NCBI GenBank assembly: GCA_023313575.1
Contig: JAJTTP010000003.1
Location: 3,224,001-3,288,000 of the forward strand
DNA from: Eutypella sp. D-1
Lineage: Eukaryota; Ascomycota; Sordariomycetes; Xylariales; Diatrypaceae
DNA: 64,000 nucleotides
Direction of reading: 5' to 3'
The notes under the pieces are model-generated. The model made no database searches and was not told the DNA's origin. It was given only the letters and a program-made list of their open reading frames with translations. This document shows, piece by piece, positions 1 to 9,670 of this stretch (position 1 is its first letter; each line of letters starts with the position of its first letter). A program made the position numbers and the translations under genes.

Positions 1-163
1 TGCACTCTTGCGTGCCATGGTGCTGGCACTGCAGGTCGAGCAGCTCGCCGAAGGTCAGGTCGACCAAGGGGGGATCGACAGGGCCCTCTAACAAGGACAG
101 CTGCTGTGCCTGGGCTTGCGGCTGCAGTGGGGGCATCGACGAGACGATATCCTGGGTAGCCAT
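1..163 (-). CDS. AMP-binding acyl-CoA ligase, N-terminal fragment
   Basis: An open frame of 54 codons starts with ATG at 161-163 and runs leftwards out of the window. After a Gln-rich leader it reads GPVDPPLVDLTFGELLD, which resembles the start of fungal AMP-dependent acyl-CoA synthetases, where a 'GP..PPL...T.GELLD' segment precedes the adenylation domain. None of the catalytic motifs are inside the window, so the substrate cannot be judged. It lies in the same orientation as the siderophore transporter downstream, and an iron-type GATA site lies about 1.1 kb upstream of its start. A role in siderophore acyl activation (SidI-like) is therefore possible, but this is inference from position only. 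A general fatty-acid ligase is the alternative. Confidence 0.55.
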   Translation of the reverse strand, partial: MATQDIVSSMPPLQPQAQAQQLSLLEGPVDPPLVDLTFGELLDLQCQHHGTQEC

Positions 164-1666
164 CTTGCTGATCACGATAACGACAAATGACAACGACAAC
201 ACCACTTCTTGAGCCGCATACAATGTAGAGCAACTGGGCAAAATTTCTATTTAAGATGGGCAACATATTATGATGGAACGCAGCTCTAATAATTCATCTT
301 CGGCATTGGAACTAGGGCAGTCTACTATACCGAACGCGTAGCGAAGAGAAGGATGCCGAACCAGGGAAAGCTGCCGTCCAATACTACCCGGGCAACTAGC
401 AACGACGAGCCCCACGCAAAATTCGCCATCCGGGGTTCGTATTCTAACTCACTTTGGGAAGGAGGACAGCCCGAGAAAAAAAGAGGAACACTAGGTTGGA
501 ATCAGATCCTCCACGTAGGGGATCCCTTGAGAATTAGGTGAGTTAGTCTACGGAGAACCTCCTAAGTAGCATTAACAATTGCTAGTTCGCTGGGTTCGAA
601 CTGGGCCACAGGTCCTGCTTTTTTGTGCCATGATGTAACCTCCCACCTCCCAAGGAGACGGTAGAGAACCTGGATGTACCTCGAAGTATATGCCTCAGGT
701 GCCGGTGGTCTAGAGGCATTTGATGGGGCGACCATCAACGGGCCTGGATATCACCTTGGCCGAATCGATGCGCATGCCTAGACCCTAAGCTGCGTTGGGA
801 CTAAATACCTCGAACACCCTTAGCCTTGAATTTCGAGGAGGGGCAGAGGTTCATTTGCCCAAACCAAAACCTCTCCATTGGAACTGGTTTCAGAGATCTA
901 CGCTGCTTTTCGAGCCGACTTGAGCTAATGGGACATGGTAGGTACCTTCAAAAAAGGTAGCCTAAGCATGAATGACAAGGGCTAAATGGCCCGCGAAAGG
1001 GAATTGTGATGGTGTTGGACATACTGGACAGACAGACGACACAACTATAGTAACGAAATTGAAAATTTTGGATGGGGACAGTTTCGGTTACGTACGTAAT
1101 GATAGCGCTTTGATGTATACATAGGTAACCAGTAAACACCGTTGGTACTGTATTAATTCATGTGGTACATGTGCTCGTGTGCGTTTGCCCCGTGTGTCGC
1201 CGACGTTAGTGGGTCGCCTAGTGAAGTATTGACGGAAATAAATCTAATCAGCGGATCTGATAAGATTGATCAGGTTCAATGCCCGACTGTACGGTGCGAG
1301 ATCGGAACGGTGCGACTTCGGGCATGCGTCCTGCATGCCCAGGTAGGTAGTACCTGCGGTAGGTACGTGGTTGCATGGGTGGAAAGAACGGGGATTCCCT
1401 GTCGTAAATAATGCGATATCTAAATAACTAGTTCTATTCGTAGTGCCGCTTTAACCAGACGTCAAGGAATATTCCATCGAGACACGTTACGACAAGTTGG
1501 CCACGACGTGTTTTGTTATGGCAAGAGAACCAGTCACCCCCTACGCGTGGCAGGATTAGCCTGTAGCAGGTAGTGTCTATACTTTCGTCTTCATTTGTTA
1601 TAAACCGATGTGGTATTTGCTCTATAGTCGTATAGTCTCGTAATACATGCGAAGAAATTCTAGTAT
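164..1666. other. Intergenic region, no supported gene
   Basis: About 1.5 kb with only short open frames that show no recognisable protein features. It is the presumed promoter of the acyl-CoA ligase and the 3' flank of the siderophore transporter. It contains one ATCTGATAA element at 1255-1263. It also contains a TTTCGGTTA string at 1082-1090 that recurs beside the other two such elements upstream of the transporter. Short AGGTAGGTA strings occur near 1340-1365. Confidence 0.6.
1255..1263 (+). promoter_or_regulatory. Iron-responsive GATA site (SreA/Sre1 type), ATCTGATAA
   Basis: Exact match to ATCWGATAA, the extended motif known for the fungal iron repressor GATA factors SreA, Sre1 and Fep1. 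It lies about 400 bp beyond the stop of the siderophore transporter and about 1.1 kb upstream of the acyl-CoA ligase start, so it more likely serves the ligase. Function is inferred. Confidence 0.5.
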
Positions 1667-3698
1667 CTATAGCACCGTCCCCTTGACCTGTTTAGATTGG
1701 CTGAGCCTGACGTCTTTCCACATGCTGACGGCGATGATGGACACCAGTGACACAAGTGCACCCGTGATGCACATCCTGACCTGGGCTCTGTCGTACGCCG
1801 CGATAATAGCGGTGCGGACGGGGTCCCCGATCGGGTAACTGAGCTGCTTGGCGAGGTCGGAGCCGATCCAAGCGCGATCCTCGGGCGAAAAGTTCGGGAG
1901 CAGCTCAGCGAGAGCCTCAGGTAGCGTAGTATTCCAGATAGCGCCGCTCAAGGAGCTGCCTACGGCTGAGCCGACGTAGCTGGATAATGACAGCAGCGCG
2001 AGCACGGACGCGAGTTCGCCGTGGTTCGCTACCACCATCACGGCCATCTGCTCGCACACGACCAGCGTGCTGCCGCCGATGGTGATCAGCACCTGACACA
2101 TGATAATCCACACTAGGTGGGAGTCTGGGCGCCGGAAGATGATCATCATGGCACCGCCCAGGATATGGACCGGGAGTGCGGCGCACGCGAGCCACTTGAA
2201 CCTGTCTGTCCGCCTCATGAGGTACCCCACTACAACTGCCCAGATGCTACTGCCAAAACCGTAGATGTGGCCGATATATCCTGCCTCCGTGATGCTCAGA
2301 TTATGAACAACTTGCAGATACGATGTGTAGTACCCATCCCACGAGAAATACGCTACGAAGATGGCGATTGATAGCAGGCACGCCCCCGCAACGTTCGATG
2401 ATAATAGTAACGAGAAGCGGAGAAATGGATGCGTAGTGCGGCGCTCATGAAAGATGAATGCGATAACCATGACAATCCCGATCGCGACGAGAATGGCGTT
2501 GGCGCTCGAAGTAGACGTAGTCTCCCTTGAACCGACTAGTGAGAACGGGACCAGCACCAGAGTCATGCCGATGGTCAGGAGACAAATGCCGACAGCTTGA
2601 AAGAGTCAGTCAAGCGACTTCAAGAAATTTAAGGATATTATAACCAACCATCGGATGTGTCCAAGACTCGCCGCAACTTCTCGGTCGTCCAAGGCTCGGC
2701 CTTCTCCTGCGGCAAGTATCCCGCCGCCCTCGCTTTGCGCATGTTTGATGTGAGGACGTATAGCACGGGGAGGGACAGCACGACCAGCGATACTGCAGAG
2801 CTCCCAAAAGCCCACCTCCAAGTACTGTAGTCGTAGAAGGCCCTGGCGATCGGCGGCCCAATAAAAGTGGTGATGATATGCGGGGATGAATTGAAGGCAA
2901 ATGCGAGGATCCTGTTCTTGAGGGAGGACGTGTCCGCCACGATGATCTCGAGTACATACGAAAATCCGCTGATGCCGACTTGGTATATGACCTTGATCAG
3001 ATTTTGTCAGTACAATGATATTAACTACAATCATCGCCAAGCCAAGTTTTCACGAATCGGGTTACATACTTCAGCGGCAGCATAGGCCTTCACACCTTGG
3101 CTTAGGGACATCAGCACCAGACCCGTCGTCGCTAACGTGATCATGGTCGCAAGTCCCTGGGGACGACCCCAGGAATCAATCAATTTCGCGATGGGCAGCT
3201 TCAGGACGCCGCTCATGATATTGGCGACGATGCCGATCGTGGGTATCAGTGAGTGGGATGAGAACTCGCTGACCACGTAGGGCATCAGGTTGGACATGAT
3301 CTGCCACTGCAGGGCGTTGGCGAAAGAACATAGGAATATGCTGTTGTCGGGTGGGAGCGCCAGCCAAACATATTAGCTACTTTACGCATATAACTGCATT
3401 CAACACAATAACTATTTGCCTCATTTTCTCCTATTCTAATCGCTCTTGCCAGCTAATACCTTGAAGGGACTTACAAGCAATATGCTAATAGAAGTGCTGC
3501 CCTGGACCAGACCTGGTTAATGGCGTCTGCTTGCTGAACTCCATCCTGGGCAGGACTGGGCTCAGGTCCAGCTTCAGCATCGTCCGTGGCCGGCACGGAG
3601 CCGTAGAGAGGTCTCCGTTCATCGGCATCGTTGAAATCCTCGCCATCGGAACTCGAGGCCGGGCTTAGAAGGGGTTCACGGCTGCTCCTGGGGTCCAT
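1667..3698 (-). CDS. Siderophore-iron transporter, MFS (ARN/SIT/MirB family)
   Basis: Four exons: 3698-3475, 3340-3070, 2991-2649 and 2595-1667, giving 588 residues, the usual size for fungal siderophore:H+ symporters. An acidic, Ser/Pro-rich cytoplasmic N-terminus leads into about 14 membrane segments. Diagnostic family stretches are SNLMPYVVSEFSSHSL, IMSGVLKLPIAKLIDSWGRPQG and the VADTSSLKNRILAFAF loop, which match the ARN/MirB pattern. It would import ferric siderophores across the plasma membrane or a vesicle membrane. I chose the ATG at 3696-3698; an in-frame ATG at 3822-3824 would add 42 residues of Pro-rich sequence. The first intron (134 nt) was placed so that the protein reads AYCFIFLCSFANALQ. 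Two ATCWGATAA elements 0.84-0.9 kb upstream suggest iron repression through a SreA-like factor. Substrate siderophore unknown. Confidence 0.85.
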
Positions 3699-4532
3699 GT
3701 CGGATGGCGCTGGCGGCGACGGGACAGATGGCGGGGCCTTTGATGGTAGGTTACGGCGATGGAGGTTCGCCAAAGGAATGTGAAGGCGACATTCTAGAGC
3801 GTCGGCATCAGAGTGGGTTGGCATGGTTTAAAGATGTATGGCATTTGGTGGGCCAGGGCCCTGCTCAACCCCCCTGGAAGTCAGACAAGCCAGTCAGATG
3901 TGGCCCATCAGCTGATCTGCGTGGGAAGGGCTTGTGGCAGCCCGCAGTCAGGCAAAGCCGGCTATGCGTATTCCGCTTTTAGGCACCCATACACTTTTCA
4001 GCTTACAAAATTGCAAACACTCGACATGCTTTATTCCGTAAGATAGCCGTTGCAGGCCTGAATTATGGGTACCTTGCAGACCTCCAAGCCCCAAGCCCAC
4101 CTATGAAATCCTCGGCCTAACAAACGGCACGGATACTTTTCGCCAGTGCCGCAGATATTGAAAAGATCTGAGCAACGGTGAGCAAATCACAGAGATTAGA
4201 CTGTCCAGTGGCAGTTGTTGGCCCTACCGCAAATTTTCATTGAGGGTGTGTTATATGTGTACGAAGGAGAGCCCGGAAGTTGGTCAAAAGACGTATGATG
4301 TTGTACTAACACCCAAAGTATCATCTGATCATGTCAAGTGGTGGGAGCAGCCACGTATCAAGTGCCCAGTGCGTGACAGAAAAAGGACGGTCTCTCGCTA
4401 GTTACCTTGGTAGGAATTCGGCTACTTGGCAAAAGGAGGGAAAGACAAAATTGTAACCGAAAAAAAAAAACAGGGAAAGCGAATTGTACCAAATAGACTC
4501 GGGTATGATTCTACTGTTTCGGTTATAGCTCC

Positions 4533-4541
4533 ATCTGATAA
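4533..4541 (+). promoter_or_regulatory. Iron-responsive GATA site (SreA/Sre1 type), ATCTGATAA
   Basis: Exact ATCWGATAA match 835 bp upstream of the transporter ATG. It sits 5 nt after a TTTCGGTTATA repeat and pairs with the inverted copy at 4585-4593. Multiple such sites are typical of siderophore genes repressed by iron-sensing GATA factors. Confidence 0.6.
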
Positions 4542-4584
4542 ACCCGATCAGGAAAATGGCGCGTTTCGGTTATAAATATCAATC

Positions 4585-4593
4585 TTATCTGAT
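4585..4593 (-). promoter_or_regulatory. Iron-responsive GATA site (SreA/Sre1 type), ATCAGATAA
   Basis: TTATCTGAT on the plus strand, that is ATCAGATAA on the minus strand, exact for ATCWGATAA. It lies 43 nt from the previous copy in the opposite orientation, 10 nt after the second TTTCGGTTATA repeat. Confidence 0.6.
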
Positions 4594-6046
4594 TCTGTAT
4601 GCCAAGCAGCACATCAGCCAAGCAAATCGTGAACCTAGCCAACTAACCCTTTCTGTCCTTTCTTTCCCAGAACCAGCCTAGTATCCGTTAGTGCCCCTCA
4701 GAACCCCGGCTACCCCGTAAGTCGGAGACACAACGGGAGGGGGGAATTGGATGAAATAGTCTCCTTATAAAGACCCTCGCAACGTTTTGTTGATTATACG
4801 TATCTGTGCTTTGAATGAATTTCCAAGCTGATCGCTTAAGTTCTGATATTATGTACAGGTTGATAGTCACGGACTGCAAATATATCGATGAGGATGATTC
4901 TTCAGTTATCGCAGCTGGGGTACCTTGCACTCGTTAATTATCACGTCCGCTCCCCATGTGATGTCCCACATGATTTTGCCCATAGGGTGCCTACATAAAC
5001 CTTTGCACATACAATCCCGCTCGGCTTAACCTTACTCTGCTATGTAAAAACCATGAGTTGCCTTGACGGTGGTAGGGGCGATCCTGGACTACCACTATTT
5101 AGACGGTCGCAGCCCGAAACTTGGACCGTTAGAACTAAAAAGAAAAACCAGCATTCTTTAACCGCCCCCCCCCTCCACCCCGGCTCCAAACCAACGGTTA
5201 TATATATAACAAGAAGTTGCTCCAAACCACCCATTCCAGGGTAGACCATCTTCAGATAAGGATCACGTGGCGATCACTGGTTACCAAGTAAACCTCTTAG
5301 CGAACACCCCTTTTTAGTGGTACCCCTTTCTATATAAAGGGGATGGGATAACACCCATCTTGGATAGTCTCTGTTTTGCTAGCCAGCGATCAATCTAGGT
5401 AATTATGCCTTCTACATCTTCCGTTATATAAAATCAAGACCCAGTGGCGACGGCTTCATTACAGAAGCCTAGCCAGAGTCCAGCCTCCCAACCTTTATTA
5501 ATGAGCAGACAAAGTCCTTATGATGGCTACAGTATCAAATCCTGAGATCGTGATGCGACCAGTATCACTCGCAAATGCCAAAACATCTCCCCCCGTAGGT
5601 AAATAACCCCAAAAGGAGTTCATAGGTAATCTACTAGGAGATGCAGGGGACTCATGGCATGCTGTACCAAAGAATCCAACAGTTCGCTACATCCACAGAA
5701 AAGGGGGATTAAATTGTGTTATAGTCCGTAGGGGAGGCCACCGTATTTTGATTTAGCTGCGACAAAGCCATTTCAAGAGTTCATGGGAACCTCATGAGAG
5801 TGCGATCAACTTATACACTAAATATATGGTCGAAAGACGTGGTTCACCAGTTGCTGTCATATAATAGGAGATGGGTCTAAATTATAAGGGGTAGCTTTCT
5901 GTATATAAATATATCATCGTTCGGCTTATAAGCGAAAAGAGGGCCCCGGAAGTTACCTCAAAGGAGCTTTTATTAACTCAAGAACAATCTTTCGTAACGC
6001 GCATTGACTATTCCCGTGACACGGCCATACAGCGATATCAGCTACA

Positions 6047-7082
6047 TCAATTCTTCGCAAACACGACACCGTTCCTCAGTGTCCCAATATTAGAAATTGT
6101 CACGTCCATTTTCCTTCCAGGGGTAAGCCACTGCGGAGGTTTCAATCCAGCTCCGACCCCTATAAAAGAGAACTGTCAGTTACCGTCCAGCTCATCAATA
6201 AAGTAATCAGTAGTATTTCCTTGTTAATAGCTTACCTCCTGGGGTACCTGTCATGATAATTGACCCCTTTTGCAATGTGGTACCCGAAGACAGATACGAA
6301 ATTAGGTAAGCGCAGTCGAAGAGCATGTCACCCACAAACTCTTCTTGCCTGACCACGCCGTCGATGGTGGTCTTAAGAAGTAGAGTCTTGGGATCACCGA
6401 TAAGGTCCGGCCTCACGAGAACAGGACCAAGCGGCGCGAACGTGTCGAAGCCTTTGGAAAAACCCCATTGGGGAACATTACCGGCAAGCTCTGGGTTGCG
6501 TTGCAACTTGCGGGACGATATGTCGTTTCCAACCGTGTACGCTGCAACGTAACCCATCGCATCCTCTACCGAGACGTCTTTGGCATCCTTTCCTATGACG
6601 ATGCAAAGCTCCCCCTCATAGTCAGCCTGGTCGTCTTGCGCAATTTTGGGAATGACAACGTCGGCACCGTGATCCAAGACGGTCGTGTTGGGTTTGAAGA
6701 AGATGAACGGGAACGGCGGCGGTTTGCGACCAGCCTCTTTGACTAAAATCTCTTGTCAGCAGGCTCATGTAAGAGTTACAACTTAAATTAACATTGGGAC
6801 TCTACCATGCTTTGCGTAGTTTAAGCCCACACATCTTAAAATGGGGACATCTTGAGGACCAAGTGGCCCCAAGAGCTTTTTGACCGTAACCAGCTCATCA
6901 GAGACTCGTGTGCTCCCAGTCGTGTCATAGATGTCTGAACCCTGTATGACATTGGCCTGTAGTTTCGTCTCTTCTGTCACGGTTCCGAGATCAAAGTTAG
7001 GTGACGGTAGGATCGGTTGACCCCGCAAGATCCGGCCGTCCGCGCCTTCGAATCGGATTAGTCTGGTCCAAGCGACATGCAT
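6047..7082 (-). CDS. Fumarylacetoacetate hydrolase-family protein (likely fumaryl-/maleylpyruvate hydrolase)
   Basis: Three exons: 7082-6806, 6742-6236 and 6159-6047, giving 298 residues, typical of single-domain FAHD1-type enzymes. The metal site is visible: DYEGELCIVIGK supplies Glu135 and Glu137, and GNDISSRKLQ supplies Asp166. The C-terminal block ends in IMTGTPGGVGAGLKPPQW, the usual 'TGTP.GVG' lid motif. The family hydrolyses C-C bonds in acylpyruvates using Mg2+. Beside a gentisate dioxygenase the natural role is cleavage of fumarylpyruvate to fumarate and pyruvate, or of maleylpyruvate directly. It is divergent from the aldehyde dehydrogenase with only 359 bp between the ATGs. An oxaloacetate decarboxylase or isomerase role, also known in this family, is possible but fits the context less well. 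Confidence 0.85.
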
Positions 7083-7441
7083 CCTGCGACGAAAATTGTT
7101 TATTTGAGGGTTGAAGCATAAATGTCATTGCAATTACGTGCGCCGCCTTTTGACTACGGACTTATGCCCATTGGGCGAAGACCCGCGCCTGAAATGCCGG
7201 CACCGAAGCCGCGGAGTTAGGAACCGCTTCCGGACCAGCCCACCACACTACTTAAGCACAACCTTCACCACCTGCCGTTATCTCCTAGCAGTATAGCTAA
7301 TGGACTGCTACTAAAGCTGATCACGACTTTCGATAGTGTCACACGCTACGTCGTAGAAGCTTCAATTGTTATATTCATGCGCCGTGTGTCCTAATATTGA
7401 CCATTTGAAACTGTTGTATAGGACTTTGGATTTGAGCTACT
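7083..7441. promoter_or_regulatory. Bidirectional promoter between FAH hydrolase and aldehyde dehydrogenase
   Basis: The two genes start back to back, so these 359 bp must hold both promoters. The segment contains one CGG-N9-CCG inverted repeat (7212-7226) embedded in further CGG/CCG triplets (7178-7233). Co-regulation of the two genes is inferred. Confidence 0.65.
7212..7226. promoter_or_regulatory. CGG-N9-CCG inverted repeat, candidate Zn2Cys6 operator
   Basis: CGG AGTTAGGAA CCG. Fungal Zn2Cys6 homodimers bind CGG half-sites at fixed spacing. The same N9 spacing is found once in each of the other three promoter regions of this cluster. It is 130 bp from the hydrolase ATG and about 216 bp from the dehydrogenase ATG. 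Confidence 0.5.
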
Positions 7442-9114
7442 ATGAGTAGCTACGTAATACCCCTAATCATCAACGGCGAGGATGTTACGCTCTCAGAGGA
7501 TGGTAGTAAAACAACCTTCGAAGCTAACCCTGACCTGGGTACCCGTTTCCCTGGCCGCCCCCTATGGACTACCCAAGGGGCTACACCGGAGCTCGCGATG
7601 CGTGCAGTGAACTCTTGTTCCGAAGCCTTCCAGAGCTGGAGCAAGACGCCACTGACCAAAAGAGGAGCTCTTTTTTTGAATCTTGCGCAGGTGAGTCCTA
7701 ACATGGAGGAGAAGTCTAAGATCACTCCTCCCAAATATATAGATGGCTGGCTGACCGCCTTGAAATAGGTTCTTCGCATAAAGTCAGCTGAGCTATCGTC
7801 CATAATCGAGGAGGAGATATGCTGCTCCGAAATTTGGGCGTCCACCAATGTCAACAACGCCATTGGCTTGGCAGAGCACATTGCATCCCTATCATCTTCT
7901 ACAGCCCTCCTCGGCCTGGTGCCAGAGATTCAAAATCCCAAATCCCATGGTGTCGTTTTCAAAGCACCGCTTGGGGTCATCTTGGGAATAGCCCCCTGGA
8001 ATGCCCCAGCAATCCTAGGACTACGAGCAGTCGCAGCGGCCGTCATGGCAGGAAACTGTGCAATTCTTAAAGTATGATGCCTAAAGCCTCTTCGAAAGCA
8101 ATCGTTCTTGACAGCAACTAACTAGACTGATAGGGGTCCGAGCTGAGTCCTAGGACGCATTACTTCATTGCCAACGCTTTCCGTCAGGCTGGCTTCCCGC
8201 CAGGTGTCGTCAACTTCCTCGTACACAAGCCTGAGAATGCGGCGACTATTTTCGAGACTATTATCTCGCAGGATGCTGTGAGGAAATGTAACTTCACAGG
8301 ATCTACTGCTGTCGGTAGACAGATTGCCATGCGAGCAGCCTTTCATTTAAAGCCCGTGTTGCTGGAGCTGGGGGGGAAGAATTATGTCATCGTGCTTGAT
8401 GACGCAGACTGCGACACCGCTACAGACATGATTCTCGAGGGCGCTTTTCGCAATGTAAGTCAGAGCTATTTTGAACTACATTTTACTCAAATCTCCAGAG
8501 GTATCCGCTAACGCTCACTTCAGAGTGGTCAAATCTGCATGTCCACCGACATGGTCTTGGCGTCAAGCAAAGTCAAGCCGGAATTATGCAGGCTTCTACG
8601 TGAAAAATTGCAAGAATCTTCATCAAGACACGTTAGAGAACTTATTTCCATTAAATCCGACGTTCGAATTGAGAAGCTTCTCAAGGATGCAGCGGACAAA
8701 GGGGCCCGTATCCATTTTGCATCCAAGGGACGCCATACGGAGAATGGTGATGGCCCTGTTACCTACCGACACGGAACGATCGTTGAAAATGTCACTCCTC
8801 AGATGGAGTTCTGGGAGCAGGAGTCATTCGGTCCTCTAGTGGGCATCACGACTTGCGAGAGTTTCGACGAGGCGGTTACAATTGTCAACGCATGTCCTTA
8901 TGGCCTATCTGCTGCTATTTTTTCCAAAGCGGGAGTAGCTGTGGTCGATCAGGCGAGGAGACTTCAAGTCGGCGCGGTCCACATCAATGGCGCAACTGTG
9001 CATGATGAGCCAAACCTGCCGCATGGTGGATGTCGAGAGAGCGGCTGGGGAAGGTTTGGAGGGCATTGGGCTCTAGAAGAATTCGTTCAAACTCAAACTG
9101 TCATTGTTAATTAA
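7442..9114 (+). CDS. Aromatic aldehyde dehydrogenase (salicylaldehyde/vanillin dehydrogenase type)
   Basis: Four exons: 7442-7690, 7769-8071, 8134-8454 and 8524-9114, giving 487 residues, the normal length of an NAD(P)-dependent aldehyde dehydrogenase. Visible landmarks are the cofactor/substrate segment LGVILGIAPWNAPAIL, FTGSTAVGR near residue 238, the general base in LELGGKN (Glu262) and the catalytic cysteine in SGQICMST (Cys296). The GQICMST form of the active-site loop is typical of salicylaldehyde, vanillin and benzaldehyde dehydrogenases rather than of betaine or fatty aldehyde enzymes. In this cluster it would oxidise a hydroxybenzaldehyde, for example one released by the dioxygenase at 18.8-20.8 kb, to the acid used by the next gene. 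It shares a short divergent promoter with the hydrolase and is followed in the same direction by the flavin monooxygenase. Confidence 0.88.
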
Positions 9115-9670
9115 TGTCTTGCTTTCTGATCCGTCAATACTGGTATGGGACCGGACGGGAGTTTAACAACGACCTTATGATCTGAAATGTCACGCTTTGG
9201 AGAATATGAATTGGTGCATTGTGACATGAAAGCTTTCAATAAACATGTTGATTTCTCAAGCTATAGCTAAGATATGCCTAGTCTAGAGCATGAATGTAAG
9301 GATACAAGAGCACGATAAGGCAAAACCTATCATAGCCGACTCTAAGAACAGCACACCATCATTCTGGACTCATTAAGGGGTGATTATCAAATACGTTATC
9401 TCTTCCAGCTAGGGTTTAACCATAGCTAAAACCCCCGTCTTAGGAGAACGAATCAGAAAAGGATAACATGAGCAGATTTTATCAACTCAACCGGGGGTCG
9501 GGGACTTAGGAGTTAACCGCCGGCTATCTTTCCCGCTAGGATCGCTTCCCGGTCTTAGTAAAAGACAACCGAATTTAATGAAACAAAGAGCATATAGTTT
9601 ATGCAAGACTGCTGAAACATATTTTGGTTGGCAAATGCATTATTACAAAGCGTTCCACACAACTACAATC
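9115..9670. promoter_or_regulatory. Intergenic region and promoter of the flavin monooxygenase
   Basis: Separates two same-strand genes. It carries a CGG-N9-CCG repeat at 9521-9535, about 135 bp before the chosen ATG, within a CGG/CCG-rich patch (9491-9553). No gene seen. Confidence 0.55.
9521..9535. promoter_or_regulatory. CGG-N9-CCG inverted repeat, candidate Zn2Cys6 operator
   Basis: CGG CTATCTTTC CCG. One of four such repeats, one per promoter region of the aromatic cluster. Its position close upstream of the monooxygenase suits an activator site. Confidence 0.5.

Larger units (their letters stand above)
3699..6046. other. Intergenic region with iron GATA sites, no supported gene
   Basis: About 2.3 kb without a convincing coding frame. 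The part near 4500-4600 holds two ATCWGATAA sites, each preceded by the direct repeat TTTCGGTTATA (4517-4527 and 4564-4574), so it is probably promoter DNA for the siderophore transporter. From about 4700 to 6000 the sequence is AT-rich with scattered stops in all frames; I see nothing specific, though an old decayed element cannot be excluded. Confidence 0.55.

Noticed and set aside
1917..2195. Arg/Pro-rich minus-strand frame inside the siderophore transporter
   Set aside because: Out-of-phase shadow of a clear membrane transporter exon.
4700..6000. Possible remnant of a transposon
   Set aside because: AT-rich with many stops, but I found no terminal repeats, no reverse transcriptase or transposase motif, and no target duplication.
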